The notes: generated by a model from the sequence alone, not told the origin. A stretch of DNA of 64,000 nucleotides from CAMLFJ01 sp040902305 (GCA_040902305.1 JBBDXN010000040.1:105000-168999); one strand, 5' to 3'; counted from the stretch's first letter, positions 43,796 through 53,500 are shown. Translations and numbers: made by a program.

Positions 43796-44919
43796 TGCTG
43801 CGATCGATCGTCACGACCGCCGTCGCGATGCTGGCCCTGGTGGGGGCGCTGAGCGCCCCGGCCCGGGCGCAGGCGCCCATCGAAGGCGAGCTGAACCTGA
43901 TCACGCCGGTGTCCAAGTTCATTCACGACGCGGCGCTGAAGGCCTTCACGGAGTACGCCAAGGAGAAGTGGAACGTCACCGTGAGGGCGAACGCGATCCC
44001 GGCGGGCACCCCGGTGGCCTACGGGCGCATCACGGAGTGGAAGGGCCGCCCCGAGGTGGACATCTTCTGGGGCGGGGAGTCCGCGCTCTTCGAGAAGCTC
44101 GCCGAGCAGAAGCTCCTCCAGAAGGTGGAGATCTCGAAAGAGGCCTGGGACAGCATCCCGGCCGCGATCGGCAAGCCCAAGCCGATCCCCCTGAAGGACA
44201 AGGACGGCTTCTGGGTGGGCACCGCGCTCGAGCCCTACGGGCTCGTGTACAACCCCAAGCGTCTGCAGCGCCTCGGCGTGGCCGCGCCCAAGGAGTGGGA
44301 TGACCTGCTGAATCCCAAGCTCAAGGGCGAGGTGGCCCAGTGCGCGCCGACGCGGTCCTCGTCGTCGAACGCGACCTACGAGGTGATGCTCTCCCGGTTC
44401 GGCGAGGACAAGGGGTGGGAGTGGCTGCGGAAGCTGGCCGGAAACACCGGCCACTTCACCGCGCGGAGCCGCGACGTGCCGACGGTGGTGGCCAAGGGTG
44501 AGTTCGCGGCCGGCTTCGCGGTGCCGTCGTACATGGCGTTCGAGGAGAAGCTGGCCGGCTTCGACATCAAGTTCGTGGCGCCCAAGAACGCCTTCGTGAC
44601 CCCCGAGCCCATGGCGATCCTGGCCGGCGCGCGCAACCCCAAGGCGGCGCGGGCGTTCATCGAGTTCCTGCTGACCGAGCGCGGCCAGAAGGTGTTCATG
44701 GAGCGCGGCCTCTTCCCGATCACGCCCAAGTACAAGGTCCAGGGCGCGCCGGGCTCGACCGCGGAGCTGGCGGTGGAGTTCACCGGCGGGGTGCGCTCCT
44801 ACTTCGACGGCGAGGTGGCCAACGTGTACGACGAGGCGGTGGCGTCCAAGCGGTCGGAGGCGCTCAAGACCCGGTTCCGCTCCGACATCGAGGCCAAGTG
44901 GGACGAGCTGAAGAAGTAG
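43792..44919 (+). CDS. ABC transporter substrate-binding protein (AfuA/FbpA-like)
   Basis: The protein has 375 residues with a signal peptide (MLRSIVTTAVAMLALVGALS, cut near ARAQ). ELNLITPVSKFIHDAALKAF and DIFWGGESALFEKLAEQKLL, then LEPYGLVYNPKRL, are typical of the iron(III)/phosphonate/polyamine-type binding proteins of the AfuA group. AGGAGGAC lies before ATG 43792, which overlaps the glpK stop. With the following ATPase and fused permease it makes a complete importer. Position in the glycerol-phosphate operon suggests an organophosphate ligand rather than iron, but this is inference. Confidence 0.85.
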   Translation: MMLRSIVTTAVAMLALVGALSAPARAQAPIEGELNLITPVSKFIHDAALKAFTEYAKEKWNVTVRANAIPAGTPVAYGRITEWKGRPEVDIFWGGESALFEKLAEQKLLQKVEISKEAWDSIPAAIGKPKPIPLKDKDGFWVGTALEPYGLVYNPKRLQRLGVAAPKEWDDLLNPKLKGEVAQCAPTRSSSSNATYEVMLSRFGEDKGWEWLRKLAGNTGHFTARSRDVPTVVAKGEFAAGFAVPSYMAFEEKLAGFDIKFVAPKNAFVTPEPMAILAGARNPKAARAFIEFLLTERGQKVFMERGLFPITPKYKVQGAPGSTAELAVEFTGGVRSYFDGEVANVYDEAVASKRSEALKTRFRSDIEAKWDELKK

Positions 44920-44944
44920 CGCCGGCGGCGGCCCGCGGCCCGGC

Positions 44945-46021
44945 ATGATCGTCGGGATCGAAGCCGTCGTCAAGCGGTTCGGCGCCGTCGCCGCGGTGGA
45001 TCACGTCGATCTCACCGTGGCGGACGGCGAGCTGTTCACCTTGCTCGGGCCCTCGGGCTGCGGCAAGACCACCCTGCTGCGCCTCTTGGCCGGGTTCTAT
45101 CAACCAGATAGTGGGACCATCCGCTTCGGCGACCGCGTGGTCAACGGGCTGCCGCCCTACGAGCGCCGCATCGGCATGGTGTTCCAGAACTACGCGCTCT
45201 GGCCCCACATGACGGTCACGGACAACGTCTGCTACGGTCTCCGCCTGCGGAAGCTGCCCACGGCGGAGGTGCAGGCCCGCCTGCGAGAAGGGCTGCGCAA
45301 GGTCAATCTGGCGGGTTTCGAGTCGCGCTACCCCGGCCAGCTCTCCGGCGGCCAGCAGCAGCGGGTGGCGCTGGCGCGGGCGCTCGTGCTGAACCCGGAC
45401 ATCCTGCTGCTGGACGAGCCGCTGTCGAACCTGGACGCCAAGATCCGCATCCAGGTGCGCGCGGAGATCCGGCGCCTGCAGCAGGAGCTGCGCATCACGA
45501 CGATCTACGTGACCCACGATCAGGAGGAGGCGCTGTCGCTCTCGGACCGCGTGGCCGTGATGCGGGACGGCCGCGTGCTGCAGGTGGGGCCGCCCAAGGA
45601 GCTCTACGAGCGGCCGCGCACCCGCTTCGTGGCCGACTTCGTCGGCACCAACAACCTGCTGCCCGGCGAGGTGCAGGGCGACGGCGGGCGGGGCGGGGAC
45701 CTGGTCGTCACCACCGCGCTCGGCCCGCTGCGGGCCATCGCCAACGGGGCGGTCTCGGGACGCTGCGTGCTCGCGGTGCGCCCGGAGAACGTGGCGCTGG
45801 GCGCGGCGGGCGACGGGAGTGAGGGCAACCGGGTGGCCGGGCGCGTGAGCCTCGTGTCCTACCTCGGCAACACCCTCCGCTACGACGTGCAGACCGAGCC
45901 CGGGCTCGTCCTCAAGGCCGACATCCGCGACCCGTGGCACCACGACCCGCTGCCAGTGGGCCGGGCGGTGACCCTCAGCTTTCCCCCGTCGGTGACCCTC
46001 GCCGTCTCCGATGATGCGTAG
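44945..46021 (+). CDS. ABC transporter ATP-binding protein (FbpC/PotA-like)
   Basis: The protein has 358 residues. Walker A GPSGCGKTT (about residues 37-45), Q-loop FQNYALWPHMTV, signature LSGGQQQR, Walker B ILLLDEP and H-loop THDQEEA are all present. A TOBE domain fills residues about 240-358. It energises the permease encoded next, which overlaps it by 11 bases. The upstream UgpBAE system has no ATPase gene of its own here, so this protein could serve both; MalK-like ATPases are known to be shared. Confidence 0.92.
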   Translation: MIVGIEAVVKRFGAVAAVDHVDLTVADGELFTLLGPSGCGKTTLLRLLAGFYQPDSGTIRFGDRVVNGLPPYERRIGMVFQNYALWPHMTVTDNVCYGLRLRKLPTAEVQARLREGLRKVNLAGFESRYPGQLSGGQQQRVALARALVLNPDILLLDEPLSNLDAKIRIQVRAEIRRLQQELRITTIYVTHDQEEALSLSDRVAVMRDGRVLQVGPPKELYERPRTRFVADFVGTNNLLPGEVQGDGGRGGDLVVTTALGPLRAIANGAVSGRCVLAVRPENVALGAAGDGSEGNRVAGRVSLVSYLGNTLRYDVQTEPGLVLKADIRDPWHHDPLPVGRAVTLSFPPSVTLAVSDDA

Positions 46022-47684
46022 CCCGCGCCTGGGCCCGGCAGTGGGCGTCGGGTTGATCTGGGCGTTCCTGATCCTCTTCCTGATCTATCCGCTCGGGCGC
46101 CTCTTCTACGACGCGGTGACCGACGAGGCGGGGCGGTGGACGCTCGCCAACTTCCAAGAGTTTTTTACCGACCGCTTCTACGTGCGCTCGCTGGTGAACT
46201 CGATGATCCTGGGCGTGTCGACCGTGATCTGCGCCTCGGTGCTGGGCATCGCGGTGGCGTTCCTGCTGGTCCGCTACGACTTCGCGGGGCGCAACCTCTT
46301 CAGCTACCTCACGATGCTCCCGATCATCTCGCCGCCGCTGGTGGGCGTGCTGGGCTTCACGTTCATCCTGGGGCGGGCGGGCACCGTCAACGTGCTGCTG
46401 ATGGACACCTTCGACATGCTCCGGCCCATCAACTTCATCTACGGGGTCCACGGGGTGGTGCTGGTGGAGACGCTCCACCTCTTCCCGATGATCACGCTCA
46501 ACGTGGTGGACGCGCTCGGCAAGGTGGATCCGTCGCTGGAGGAGGCGGCGGAGAGCGTGGGGGCGCGCGGCTGGTCGAAGCTCTGGCGGGTGACGCTGCC
46601 GCTGACCACGCCGGGCTACGTGGCGGGCGCGCTGCTCGTGTTCATCTGGACGTTCTCGGACTTCGCCACCCCGCTCGTGCTGGGGGTGCAGGACCTCCTG
46701 GCCCCGCAGGCCTATCTCAACATCGTGCAGTTCGTGGACCGGCGCATCTTCCGCATGGGCATCGTGATCTCGGCCCTGATGGTGCTGCTCGCGATCCTCT
46801 TTCTCCTGGCCGCCCGGCACTACGTGGCGATCAAGGACTACTCCTCGCTGTCCTACTCGCGTATCGAGCGGCGGCGACTGTCGCCGGCCCGGCAGGCGCT
46901 GGTCGTCGGCTTCCTGAGCGTCCTGCTCCTGCTGTCGTTCATCCCCTACATCGGGGTGACCCTGGCCTCGGTCGGGAAGGGCTGGGCGCTGACCCCGCTG
47001 CCGGTGGCCTACACCCTGCAGTACTACGAGCGCGTGATCGTGGAGACGCCGAAGTACATCGTGAACAGCTTCCTCTACTCCGGGCTCGCGGTGGTGATCT
47101 GCATCGGGGTGGGCGTGCCGATCGCGTGGCTGCTCGCGCGGTCCACCGTGCCGGGGCGCGGGGCGCTGGACGCCATCAATACCCTGATCCTGGCCGTGCC
47201 GGGCACCGCCATCGGGATCGCCTACATCCGCGCCTTCCACTTCGACCTGCCCGGCTTCGACCGCGGGCTGACCTCGTTCTGGATCATCATGCCGCTGGTG
47301 CTGGCGGTGCGGCGGCTGCCCTACACGGTGCGCGGGTCGTTCGCCTCGCTGCTGCTGGTGCACCGCTCGCTGGAGGAGGCGGCCTCGAGCGTGGGGGCGT
47401 CCGGCGTGCGCACCTTCAAGGACGTCACCTTGCCGATGATCTGGAAGGGCATCCTGGTGGGCAGCCTGTTCTCGTTCATGACCTCGCTGCAGGAGGCCTC
47501 CGCGGTCCTGTTCCTGGCCCTCGGCGGCTGGGAGTCCATTACCAACGGCATCTTCGCCTTCTACATCGCGGGCAGCGCCAACGAGGCCGCCGCCCTCGGC
47601 GTCATCCTGATCGCGGTCGCCGCGATCAGCGTCGCCATCATCAACCGCATGGCCGGCACCCGCATGGGCGGCGTCTTCGGCTGA
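46011..47684 (+). CDS. ABC transporter permease, two fused membrane domains (FbpB-like)
   Basis: The protein has 557 residues and about 12 helices, a tandem fusion of two permease domains. Both contain an EAA loop: LEEAAESVGARGWSKLWRVT and LEEAASSVGASGVRTFKDVT. This is the FbpB/PhnU-V-like arrangement used with AfuA-type binding proteins. The gene starts with two ATG codons inside the end of the ATPase gene. Six bases after its stop begins a perfect 26-bp inverted repeat. Confidence 0.9.
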   Translation: MMRSPRLGPAVGVGLIWAFLILFLIYPLGRLFYDAVTDEAGRWTLANFQEFFTDRFYVRSLVNSMILGVSTVICASVLGIAVAFLLVRYDFAGRNLFSYLTMLPIISPPLVGVLGFTFILGRAGTVNVLLMDTFDMLRPINFIYGVHGVVLVETLHLFPMITLNVVDALGKVDPSLEEAAESVGARGWSKLWRVTLPLTTPGYVAGALLVFIWTFSDFATPLVLGVQDLLAPQAYLNIVQFVDRRIFRMGIVISALMVLLAILFLLAARHYVAIKDYSSLSYSRIERRRLSPARQALVVGFLSVLLLLSFIPYIGVTLASVGKGWALTPLPVAYTLQYYERVIVETPKYIVNSFLYSGLAVVICIGVGVPIAWLLARSTVPGRGALDAINTLILAVPGTAIGIAYIRAFHFDLPGFDRGLTSFWIIMPLVLAVRRLPYTVRGSFASLLLVHRSLEEAASSVGASGVRTFKDVTLPMIWKGILVGSLFSFMTSLQEASAVLFLALGGWESITNGIFAFYIAGSANEAAALGVILIAVAAISVAIINRMAGTRMGGVFG

Positions 47685-47689
47685 CGGTT

Positions 47690-47772
47690 GGGGTCAGGTC
47701 TTACATTCCAACATTCGTCGCGGGCAGATATGAGCGCAGGCGCCGAAATGTTGGAATGTAAGACCTGACCCC
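47690..47772. mobile_element. Perfect 26-bp inverted repeat with 31-base loop (REP/MITE-like element)
   Basis: The left arm 47690-47715 begins GGGGTCAGGTCTTACATT and the right arm 47747-47772 is its exact reverse complement. The 31-base loop is GC-mixed and carries no gene. The arm sequence resembles palindromes I recall near IS200-like REP-associated transposases. It may also stop transcription between the importer genes and the atp promoter. No clear target duplication is seen. Confidence 0.8.
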
Positions 47773-47842
47773 GTCCTGCTTGTTCTCTGCCGACATGCGA
47801 AATTCTTGATGTTTGGCAACGTAATCGCTTAGTTGCGGGTTC

Positions 47843-47869
47843 TTGTCACGCTCGGATCGGTGTGATAGT
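47843..47869 (+). promoter_or_regulatory. Putative promoter of the atp F0 operon
   Basis: TTGTCA (47843-47848) and GATAGT (47864-47869) with an upstream TGT extension are 15 bases apart, slightly short. Transcription would start about five bases before the ATG at 47882, giving a nearly leaderless message. Confidence 0.4.
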
Positions 47870-47881
47870 GTTCCTGTTCAC

Positions 47882-48118
47882 ATGGCTCCGGCCGAGAGGA
47901 GGCCGTCGCGGAGTCAGACCGCTCAGCTCGTCAACCTGGGCACGATGCTGTTCGCGTGCGTGGCCGTCGGGCTCGCGGCGGGGTACTTCGCGGATCGCTG
48001 GCTCGGGACGGGCCCGTGGCTCTTGCTGATCGGCCTCGCATTGGGCATCGTGGCGGCCGGCGTGAACTTTTACAGGACCATCAAGACACTGAACGAGCAG
48101 GACGGCAATGAGTGCTGA
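47882..48118 (+). CDS. AtpZ/AtpI-family ATP synthase accessory protein
   Basis: The protein has 78 residues with two helices (LVNLGTMLFACVAVGLAAGY; WLLLIGLALGIVAAGVNFY) separated by FADRWLGTGP, the signature loop of the ATPase_gene1 (AtpZ) family. AtpZ pairs with AtpI in a membrane complex that helps assemble or supply ions to the F0 ring. The frame is open to a TTG at 47843, but the ATG at 47882 fits the family start. It overlaps the next gene by 11 bases. Confidence 0.8.
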   Translation: MAPAERRPSRSQTAQLVNLGTMLFACVAVGLAAGYFADRWLGTGPWLLLIGLALGIVAAGVNFYRTIKTLNEQDGNEC

Positions 48119-48476
48119 TCTGGCCGCGCGCGTGACCTGGACCTTCGCTACCACCTTAGCCGCCATGACGGTGGGCGCATGGTGGCTGGCGGGCGCCCCC
48201 GCGGCGGCCGGGGTCGGCGGCGGCGGCGCCATCGCCCTCGTCAATTTCCGCTGGCTCGCCCGCGACCTCCACCGGGCCACCGCGCTGATCGCCGAGGGCG
48301 GCACCGGCATCGGGCGCATCAGCCGCGTGGGCCTGCGCCAGCTCGTGACCTTCGGCGCGCTCGGCCTGCTGGTGGCGCAGGGCTGGGCGCATCCGGTGGC
48401 GGTGGCGGTCGGCCTCGCGGCCCTGCCCCCGGTGCTGCTGGCCCAGGGCCTGCTCGACGCCCGGAGGCACGCCTGA
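48108..48476 (+). CDS. atpI: ATP synthase subunit I-like protein
   Basis: The protein has 122 residues and four hydrophobic helices (VTWTFATTLAAMTVGAWWLA; AAGVGGGGAIALVNFRWLA; LRQLVTFGALGLLVAQGW; VAVGLAALPPVLLAQGLL). The GGGGAIALVNF block matches the AtpI family. AtpI helps c-ring assembly. It lies between AtpZ and AtpB, the usual order in several Gram-negative lineages. Confidence 0.72.
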   Translation: MSADLAARVTWTFATTLAAMTVGAWWLAGAPAAAGVGGGGAIALVNFRWLARDLHRATALIAEGGTGIGRISRVGLRQLVTFGALGLLVAQGWAHPVAVAVGLAALPPVLLAQGLLDARRHA

Positions 48477-48477
48477 C

Positions 48478-49233
48478 ATGGAGCTGATCGAGCACCCGCC
48501 GATCCTGCACATCGCGGCGATCCCGGACCACATCCTCTATACGTGGATCGCGATGGCCATCCTGATCACGGTGGCCTTCGTGGCCTCGCGGCGGGTCCAG
48601 CTCGTGCCGACGGGCAGCCAGAACTTCATGGAGATCGTGCTCGAGCAGTTCGTGAAGGAGCTGGACGAGACGATCGGGCACGACGGGCGGCGCTACCTGC
48701 CGCTGATCGCCACCCTGGGCCTCTTCATCCTGGTCTCGAACCTCATGGGGCTCGTGCCCGGGCTGGTGGCCCCCACCGCCAACCTCAATACCACCGCGGC
48801 CTGCGCGCTGATCGTCTTCGTGACCTATCACGTCATCGGCGTGCGCAAGCAGGGCTTCATCCCGTACCTGAAGCACTTCGCGGGGCCGGTGCCGACGGTG
48901 CTGAAGCCGCTGATGTTCGTCATCGAGATCATCAGCCACTGCGCCCGGCCGCTGTCGCTCTCGCTCCGCCTCTTCGGCAACATGATGGCCGGTCACATCC
49001 TCCTCGCCATCTTCTTCTTCATGATGGGCTTCGACGGGATGCTGGGCTGGGCCCTCCGCGGCTCCGTCGCGGGACTGGTGATCGGAGCGCCCGCCGCGCT
49101 GATCATGGTCGTGTTTGTCGTGGGCTTTCTCTTCCCCTTGAAGATCCTGGTTGCCTTCATCCAGACCTTCATTTTCTGCAAGCTGGCCATGCTGTACATC
49201 GCGGCGGCGGTCGAGGAAGCCGAGCATCACTAG
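48478..49233 (+). CDS. atpB: F0F1 ATP synthase subunit a
   Basis: The protein has 251 residues and five to six helices. ARPLSLSLRLFGNMMAGHIL carries the essential arginine in the LSLRLFGN motif, and ILVAFIQTFIFCKLAMLYIA is the last helix with the conserved glutamine. It forms the half-channels for ion passage beside the c-ring in the inner membrane. It starts one base after the atpI stop. Confidence 0.95.
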   Translation: MELIEHPPILHIAAIPDHILYTWIAMAILITVAFVASRRVQLVPTGSQNFMEIVLEQFVKELDETIGHDGRRYLPLIATLGLFILVSNLMGLVPGLVAPTANLNTTAACALIVFVTYHVIGVRKQGFIPYLKHFAGPVPTVLKPLMFVIEIISHCARPLSLSLRLFGNMMAGHILLAIFFFMMGFDGMLGWALRGSVAGLVIGAPAALIMVVFVVGFLFPLKILVAFIQTFIFCKLAMLYIAAAVEEAEHH

Positions 49234-49264
49234 GTCGCAGTCACCCTCAACAAGGAGGAGAGCC

Positions 49265-49588
49265 GTGCCACGCATTCTCACCATGAGCATGATGGCGATT
49301 CTGGCGGTCCCGGGGATGGCCTGGGCGCAGGGGGCGGCCGCCGCGGGCGGCGACGACTTGGCCAAGGCCTTCGCGGTCCTGGCCGCGGGCCTCGGCTTCG
49401 GCCTGGCCGCGGGCCTCTGCGGTCTCGGTCAGGGCCGCGCGGCCGGGCAGGCGGTGGACGCGATGGCGCGCCAGCCCGGCGCGATCGCCCGGATCCAGAC
49501 CGCCATGCTGCTCGGTCTGGCCTTCATCGAGTCGCTCGTGCTGTTCGTGTTCGTCATCGCGGTCATCCTGCTGTTCGTGAAGTCGTAG
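49265..49588 (+). CDS. atpE: F0F1 ATP synthase subunit c
   Basis: The protein has 107 residues from a GTG with a strong ribosome-binding site AAGGAGGAG. The first 21 residues (to AWAQ) look like a signal peptide, as in c subunits of some deltaproteobacteria. Two helices follow with the polar loop MARQPGA. The ion-binding glutamate is Glu89 in FIESLVLF, next to Ser90, and Gln56 lies in GLGQGRAAGQAV. Gln, Glu and Ser match part of the sodium-binding set of Ilyobacter-type rings. The F1 genes are not adjacent; rex follows. Confidence 0.93.
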   Translation: MPRILTMSMMAILAVPGMAWAQGAAAAGGDDLAKAFAVLAAGLGFGLAAGLCGLGQGRAAGQAVDAMARQPGAIARIQTAMLLGLAFIESLVLFVFVIAVILLFVKS

Positions 49589-49695
49589 AGTAGCGGCAAG
49601 CTCGAAGGCACCGTCCCGGGGCCGTGCCCCGGGACGGCACGCGGGCATTCCCGCGAGGCGGCCCCGACGGGCGCGGTGAGCGCCCGGGAACAAAC

Positions 49696-50346
49696 ATGGC
49701 GCGACGGTCACCGTTCAAGATTCCCCGGATCCCGGAGATGACGGTGCGCCGCCTGTCCGTCTACACGCGCAGTCTCCAACAGTTAGAGGAAGACGGGGTC
49801 AAGACCATCTCCTCCCAGGAGCTGGCGGAGCGCTTCAGCCTCAACTCGGCCCAGGTCCGGAAGGACCTCGCCTACTTCGGCGAGTTCGGGGTGCGCGGCA
49901 TCGGCTACTACGTCTCCGGGCTCAAGGCCGAGCTGCAGCGCATCCTGGGCCTCGATCGCGAATGGCAGGTGGCCCTGGTGGGCTTCGGCAACCTGGGCTC
50001 GGCGCTCTTCCACTACAAGGGCTTCGCCCGGCAGGGGTTCCGGATCTCGACGATCTTCGACGAGGATCCCGCCAAGTGGGGCAAGGCGGTGGACAGCGTC
50101 ACGATCCAGCCGATGGAGGACCTGCGGCGCGAGGCCAAGGCGCGCAATCTCCAGATCGCGATCGTGGCGGTGCCCGGGGAGTCCGCCCAGGCCGTCACCG
50201 AGAAGCTGGTGGCGGCGGGGGTCAAGACCATCCTCAACTTCGCGCCGGGCCGGATCAAGGCGGGCAAGGACGTGCGCCTGAAGAACGTGGACCTGGCCAT
50301 CGAGCTGGAGACGCTCTCCTTCTATCTGGCCCAGGGGTCGCGCTAG
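49696..50346 (+). CDS. rex: Redox-sensing transcriptional repressor Rex
   Basis: The protein has 216 residues. The winged helix is at 1-85 (TVRRLSVYTRSLQQLEEDGV; SLNSAQVRKDLAYFGEFGVR), including the recognition helix typical of Rex. GFGNLGSAL at 96-104 is the NADH-binding Rossmann loop. Rex dimers repress respiratory genes and release DNA when the NADH/NAD ratio rises. The position behind atpBE and near nuoLMN suggests these as targets, though I found no clean full Rex operator in front of either. Confidence 0.93.
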   Translation: MARRSPFKIPRIPEMTVRRLSVYTRSLQQLEEDGVKTISSQELAERFSLNSAQVRKDLAYFGEFGVRGIGYYVSGLKAELQRILGLDREWQVALVGFGNLGSALFHYKGFARQGFRISTIFDEDPAKWGKAVDSVTIQPMEDLRREAKARNLQIAIVAVPGESAQAVTEKLVAAGVKTILNFAPGRIKAGKDVRLKNVDLAIELETLSFYLAQGSR

Positions 50347-50503
50347 CCCCGGAGGGGGGCTGCGCCCCCCTTCCGGACCTCCCCCCGGGAAATAGGACGC
50401 GCGGGCTCCGCCCGTCGCGGGAAGTGGACCGTTGATCGCGCGGCGCCCATGGAATTTGACGCCGGCTGGGGCCGGTGGTACCTCTGATGTGCTGTCGTCC
50501 GTG

Positions 50504-53500
50504 ATGATCGTGCCTGCCGGGTCCGTTCTGTCCAGGTGGGCCGCGCTCGAAGACGTCCTCGCGGCCCTCGCCAAGGGAGCATCCTGTCTCCGCGCCGACG
50601 GTCTCTGGGGCTCCTCCCGCGCCCTGGTGGTGGCCGCGCTGCGGGAGCGCACCGGCCGCGCGACGCTGCTGCTCACGCCGGGCCCGTCCCAGCGCCACCG
50701 CATGGCGCAGGACGCCGCGTTCTTCGTCGCCTCGCTCTCGGGCGGCCCCGCGGTGGGCGGCGACGATGGGGAGAGCGCCCGCGTGCTCGAGTTCCCGTCG
50801 GGCACCGGCGCCTCCTGGCGCGGCAAGCTCCATCGCGAGCCCGACGCCGAGCGGGCGCTGTGCTGCCGGCGCCTCCTCGACGGCGACGCGGTCGTGATCG
50901 TGGCCACGCCCTCCGGGCTCTCGGAGCCGGTGCCGCCGCCCTCCGCCTTCCGGAGCCGCACGTTCACGTTGACGGTGGGAGAGAGCAGCGACCGGGAGAT
51001 CCTGCTCGAGCTGCTCGAGGCGGCCGGCTACGAGCGGGTCGAGACCGTGATGGAGGTCGGGCAGTGGAGCCTGCGCGGCGGCATCGTGGACATCTTCTCG
51101 CCCACCCACGACCGCCCGGTGCGGGCCGAGTTCGTCGGCGACGACGTGGAGTCGCTCCGGGTCTTCGATCCCACCACGCAGCGCTCGATCGCGCCGCTCG
51201 GCGAGCTGACCGTGCTGCCGCTCGGCTCGAAGGACGCGGCGCCGGTCACCCTGGTGGACTACCTGCCGCCCGGGACACTGGTGGTGCTCGAGGACCCCGC
51301 CATGCTGGAGGCGCCGCCGGACGACGCGCCCTCGGCGGCCCCGCTCGCCTCCGTGCTCGAGCGCTTCCAGCGCCTCGAGCTGCCGCTGCTCCAGCGCGGC
51401 GAGGGGACGGCGCCCCGCGTCTCGATGGGCACCCGCGCGGTGGGCGGTTACCGCGGCCAGTTCAAGGCGCTCGCCGAGGAGATCCGCGCCTGGCGGGGCG
51501 AGGGCTTCACGGTGCGCCTGGTGGTGGACGACGAGCGGCAGCGCGAGCGGCTGCGCCAGATGCTGGCCGAGCACGATCTGGAGCCGTGGCCCGAGGCGTC
51601 GCTCTGGAGCCAGGAAGGGCTCGCGGTGATCGTGGGCGAGTGCGCGGCGGGCTTCCAGCTCCCCGCGCTCGGCCTGATCGTGCTCTGCGAGGAGGAGATC
51701 TTCGGGGCCCAGCGCCGGCGGCTCCGCCGCCCGCGCTTTCAGCGCGGGGCGGCCATCGCTTCGTTCAACGACCTCGCCGCCAACGACCTGGTGGTGCACG
51801 AGCAGCACGGCATCGCCCGCTACCACGGCCTCCGCACGCTCTCCTCGGACGGGCACGACGCCGACTTCCTGCTGCTGGAGTACGCCGACGGCGGCCGGCT
51901 CTACCTCCCCGTCGAGCGGCTCGACCTCATCACCAAGTACATGGGCGCTCCGGAGGGCTCGGCGCGGCTCGACCGCCTGGGCGGCGGCGCGTGGCAGCGC
52001 CTGAAGGAATCGGTGCGGGCCGCGCTGCGCGACATGGCGGAGGCCCTGCTCAAGCTCTACGCCACCCGCTCGGTCGCCGAGCGCCCGCGCTTCGCCGACG
52101 ACACGCCCTGGCAGGGCGAGTTCGAGGCCGCCTTCCGCTTCGAGGAGACGCCGGACCAGCTCCGCGCCATCGAGGAAGTGAAGACCGACATGGTGGGCGG
52201 CCGCCCGATGGACCGCCTGGTGGCGGGCGACGTGGGCTACGGCAAGACGGAGGTCGCGCTGCGCGCGGCCTTCAAGGCGGTGGCGGATGGCCGTCAGGTG
52301 GCGGTGCTGGTGCCCACCACCGTGCTGGCCCAGCAGCACTACAACACGTTCGTCGAGCGCTTCACCCCGTTCCCGGCGCGGGTCGAGCTGCTCTCGCGCT
52401 TCCGCAGCCCGAAGGAGCAGAAGCAGGTCGTGGCCGGCCTCGCGGCGGGCGCGGTGGACGTGGTGGTGGGCACGCACCGGCTCCTGTCCAAAGACGTGTC
52501 GTTCAAGAACCTCGGGCTCCTGGTGGTGGACGAGGAGCACCGCTTCGGTGTCTCCCACAAGGAGCGGCTCAAGCAGCTCCGGACCTCGGTGGACGTGCTG
52601 ACCCTCACCGCCACCCCGATCCCGCGCACGCTGCACATGGCCCTCTCGGGCGTGCGCGACCTCTCGGTCATCGAGACGCCGCCGCTCGACCGGCTGCCGG
52701 TGGAGACGGTGGTCACCGCGTTCAGCCGCGGCATCATCAAGGACGCGATCGAGCGCGAGCTGAACCGGGGCGGGCAGGTCTTCTTCGTCCACAACCGCAT
52801 CCAGTCGCTCCCCTCGATGACCACCTTCATCAAGAGCCTGGTCCCGGAGGCCCGGGTGGTGATGGGGCACGGCCAGATGGCGGAGCGGGAGCTGGAGAGC
52901 GTGATGGTCAAGTTCGTGGATGGCCAGGCCGACGTGCTGGTGTCCACCGCCATCGTGGAGTCGGGGCTGGACATCCCGGCCTCGAACACGATAATCATCA
53001 ACCGGGCCGACCGCTTCGGCCTGGCCCAGCTCTACCAGCTCCGGGGCCGGGTGGGGCGGGAGCGGCAGCAGGCCTACGCCTACCTCCTGGTGCCGGCGGA
53101 CGGCCGGGTGGACGAGACGGCCCAGCGGAGGCTGCGGGTGATCGAGGAGTCCACCGAGCTGGGGGCGGGCCTCCGGCTGGCGATGCGCGATCTCGAGATC
53201 CGGGGCACCGGCAACCTGCTGGGGGCCGCCCAGCACGGGCATATCGCCGCGGTCGGATTCGATCTTTACAGCAAGCTCCTCGCGGAAGCCGTGAGAGACT
53301 TGAAGGGCGAACCAGCGGCCGAGCGCGTCGATCCGGTGATCTCGGCGGACGTGGAAGCGCTCCTGCCCGAGTCCTACGTCCCCGAGGTGAATCAGCGCCT
53401 GGCCCTCTACAAGCGCCTGGCGGAGATCGAGCGCGTCGAGGACGTCGCCGACGCCCGCGCGGAGCTGGCGGATCGCTACGGACCGCCTCCGGCGGCGGTG

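Noticed and set aside
47861..47882. Possible Rex or Crp operator (TGTGA ... TCACA) in front of atpZ
   Set aside because: The half-sites are 12 bases apart, while Rex and Crp sites have about six. Only the GTTCACA half fits.
50456..50484. TTGACG with a downstream TACCTC as an mfd promoter
   Set aside because: The -10 matches only two bases of the consensus.
50255..53242. A 995-codon minus-strand open frame opposite mfd
   Set aside because: Same shadow effect; no recognisable domain, while Mfd is unambiguous on the plus strand.
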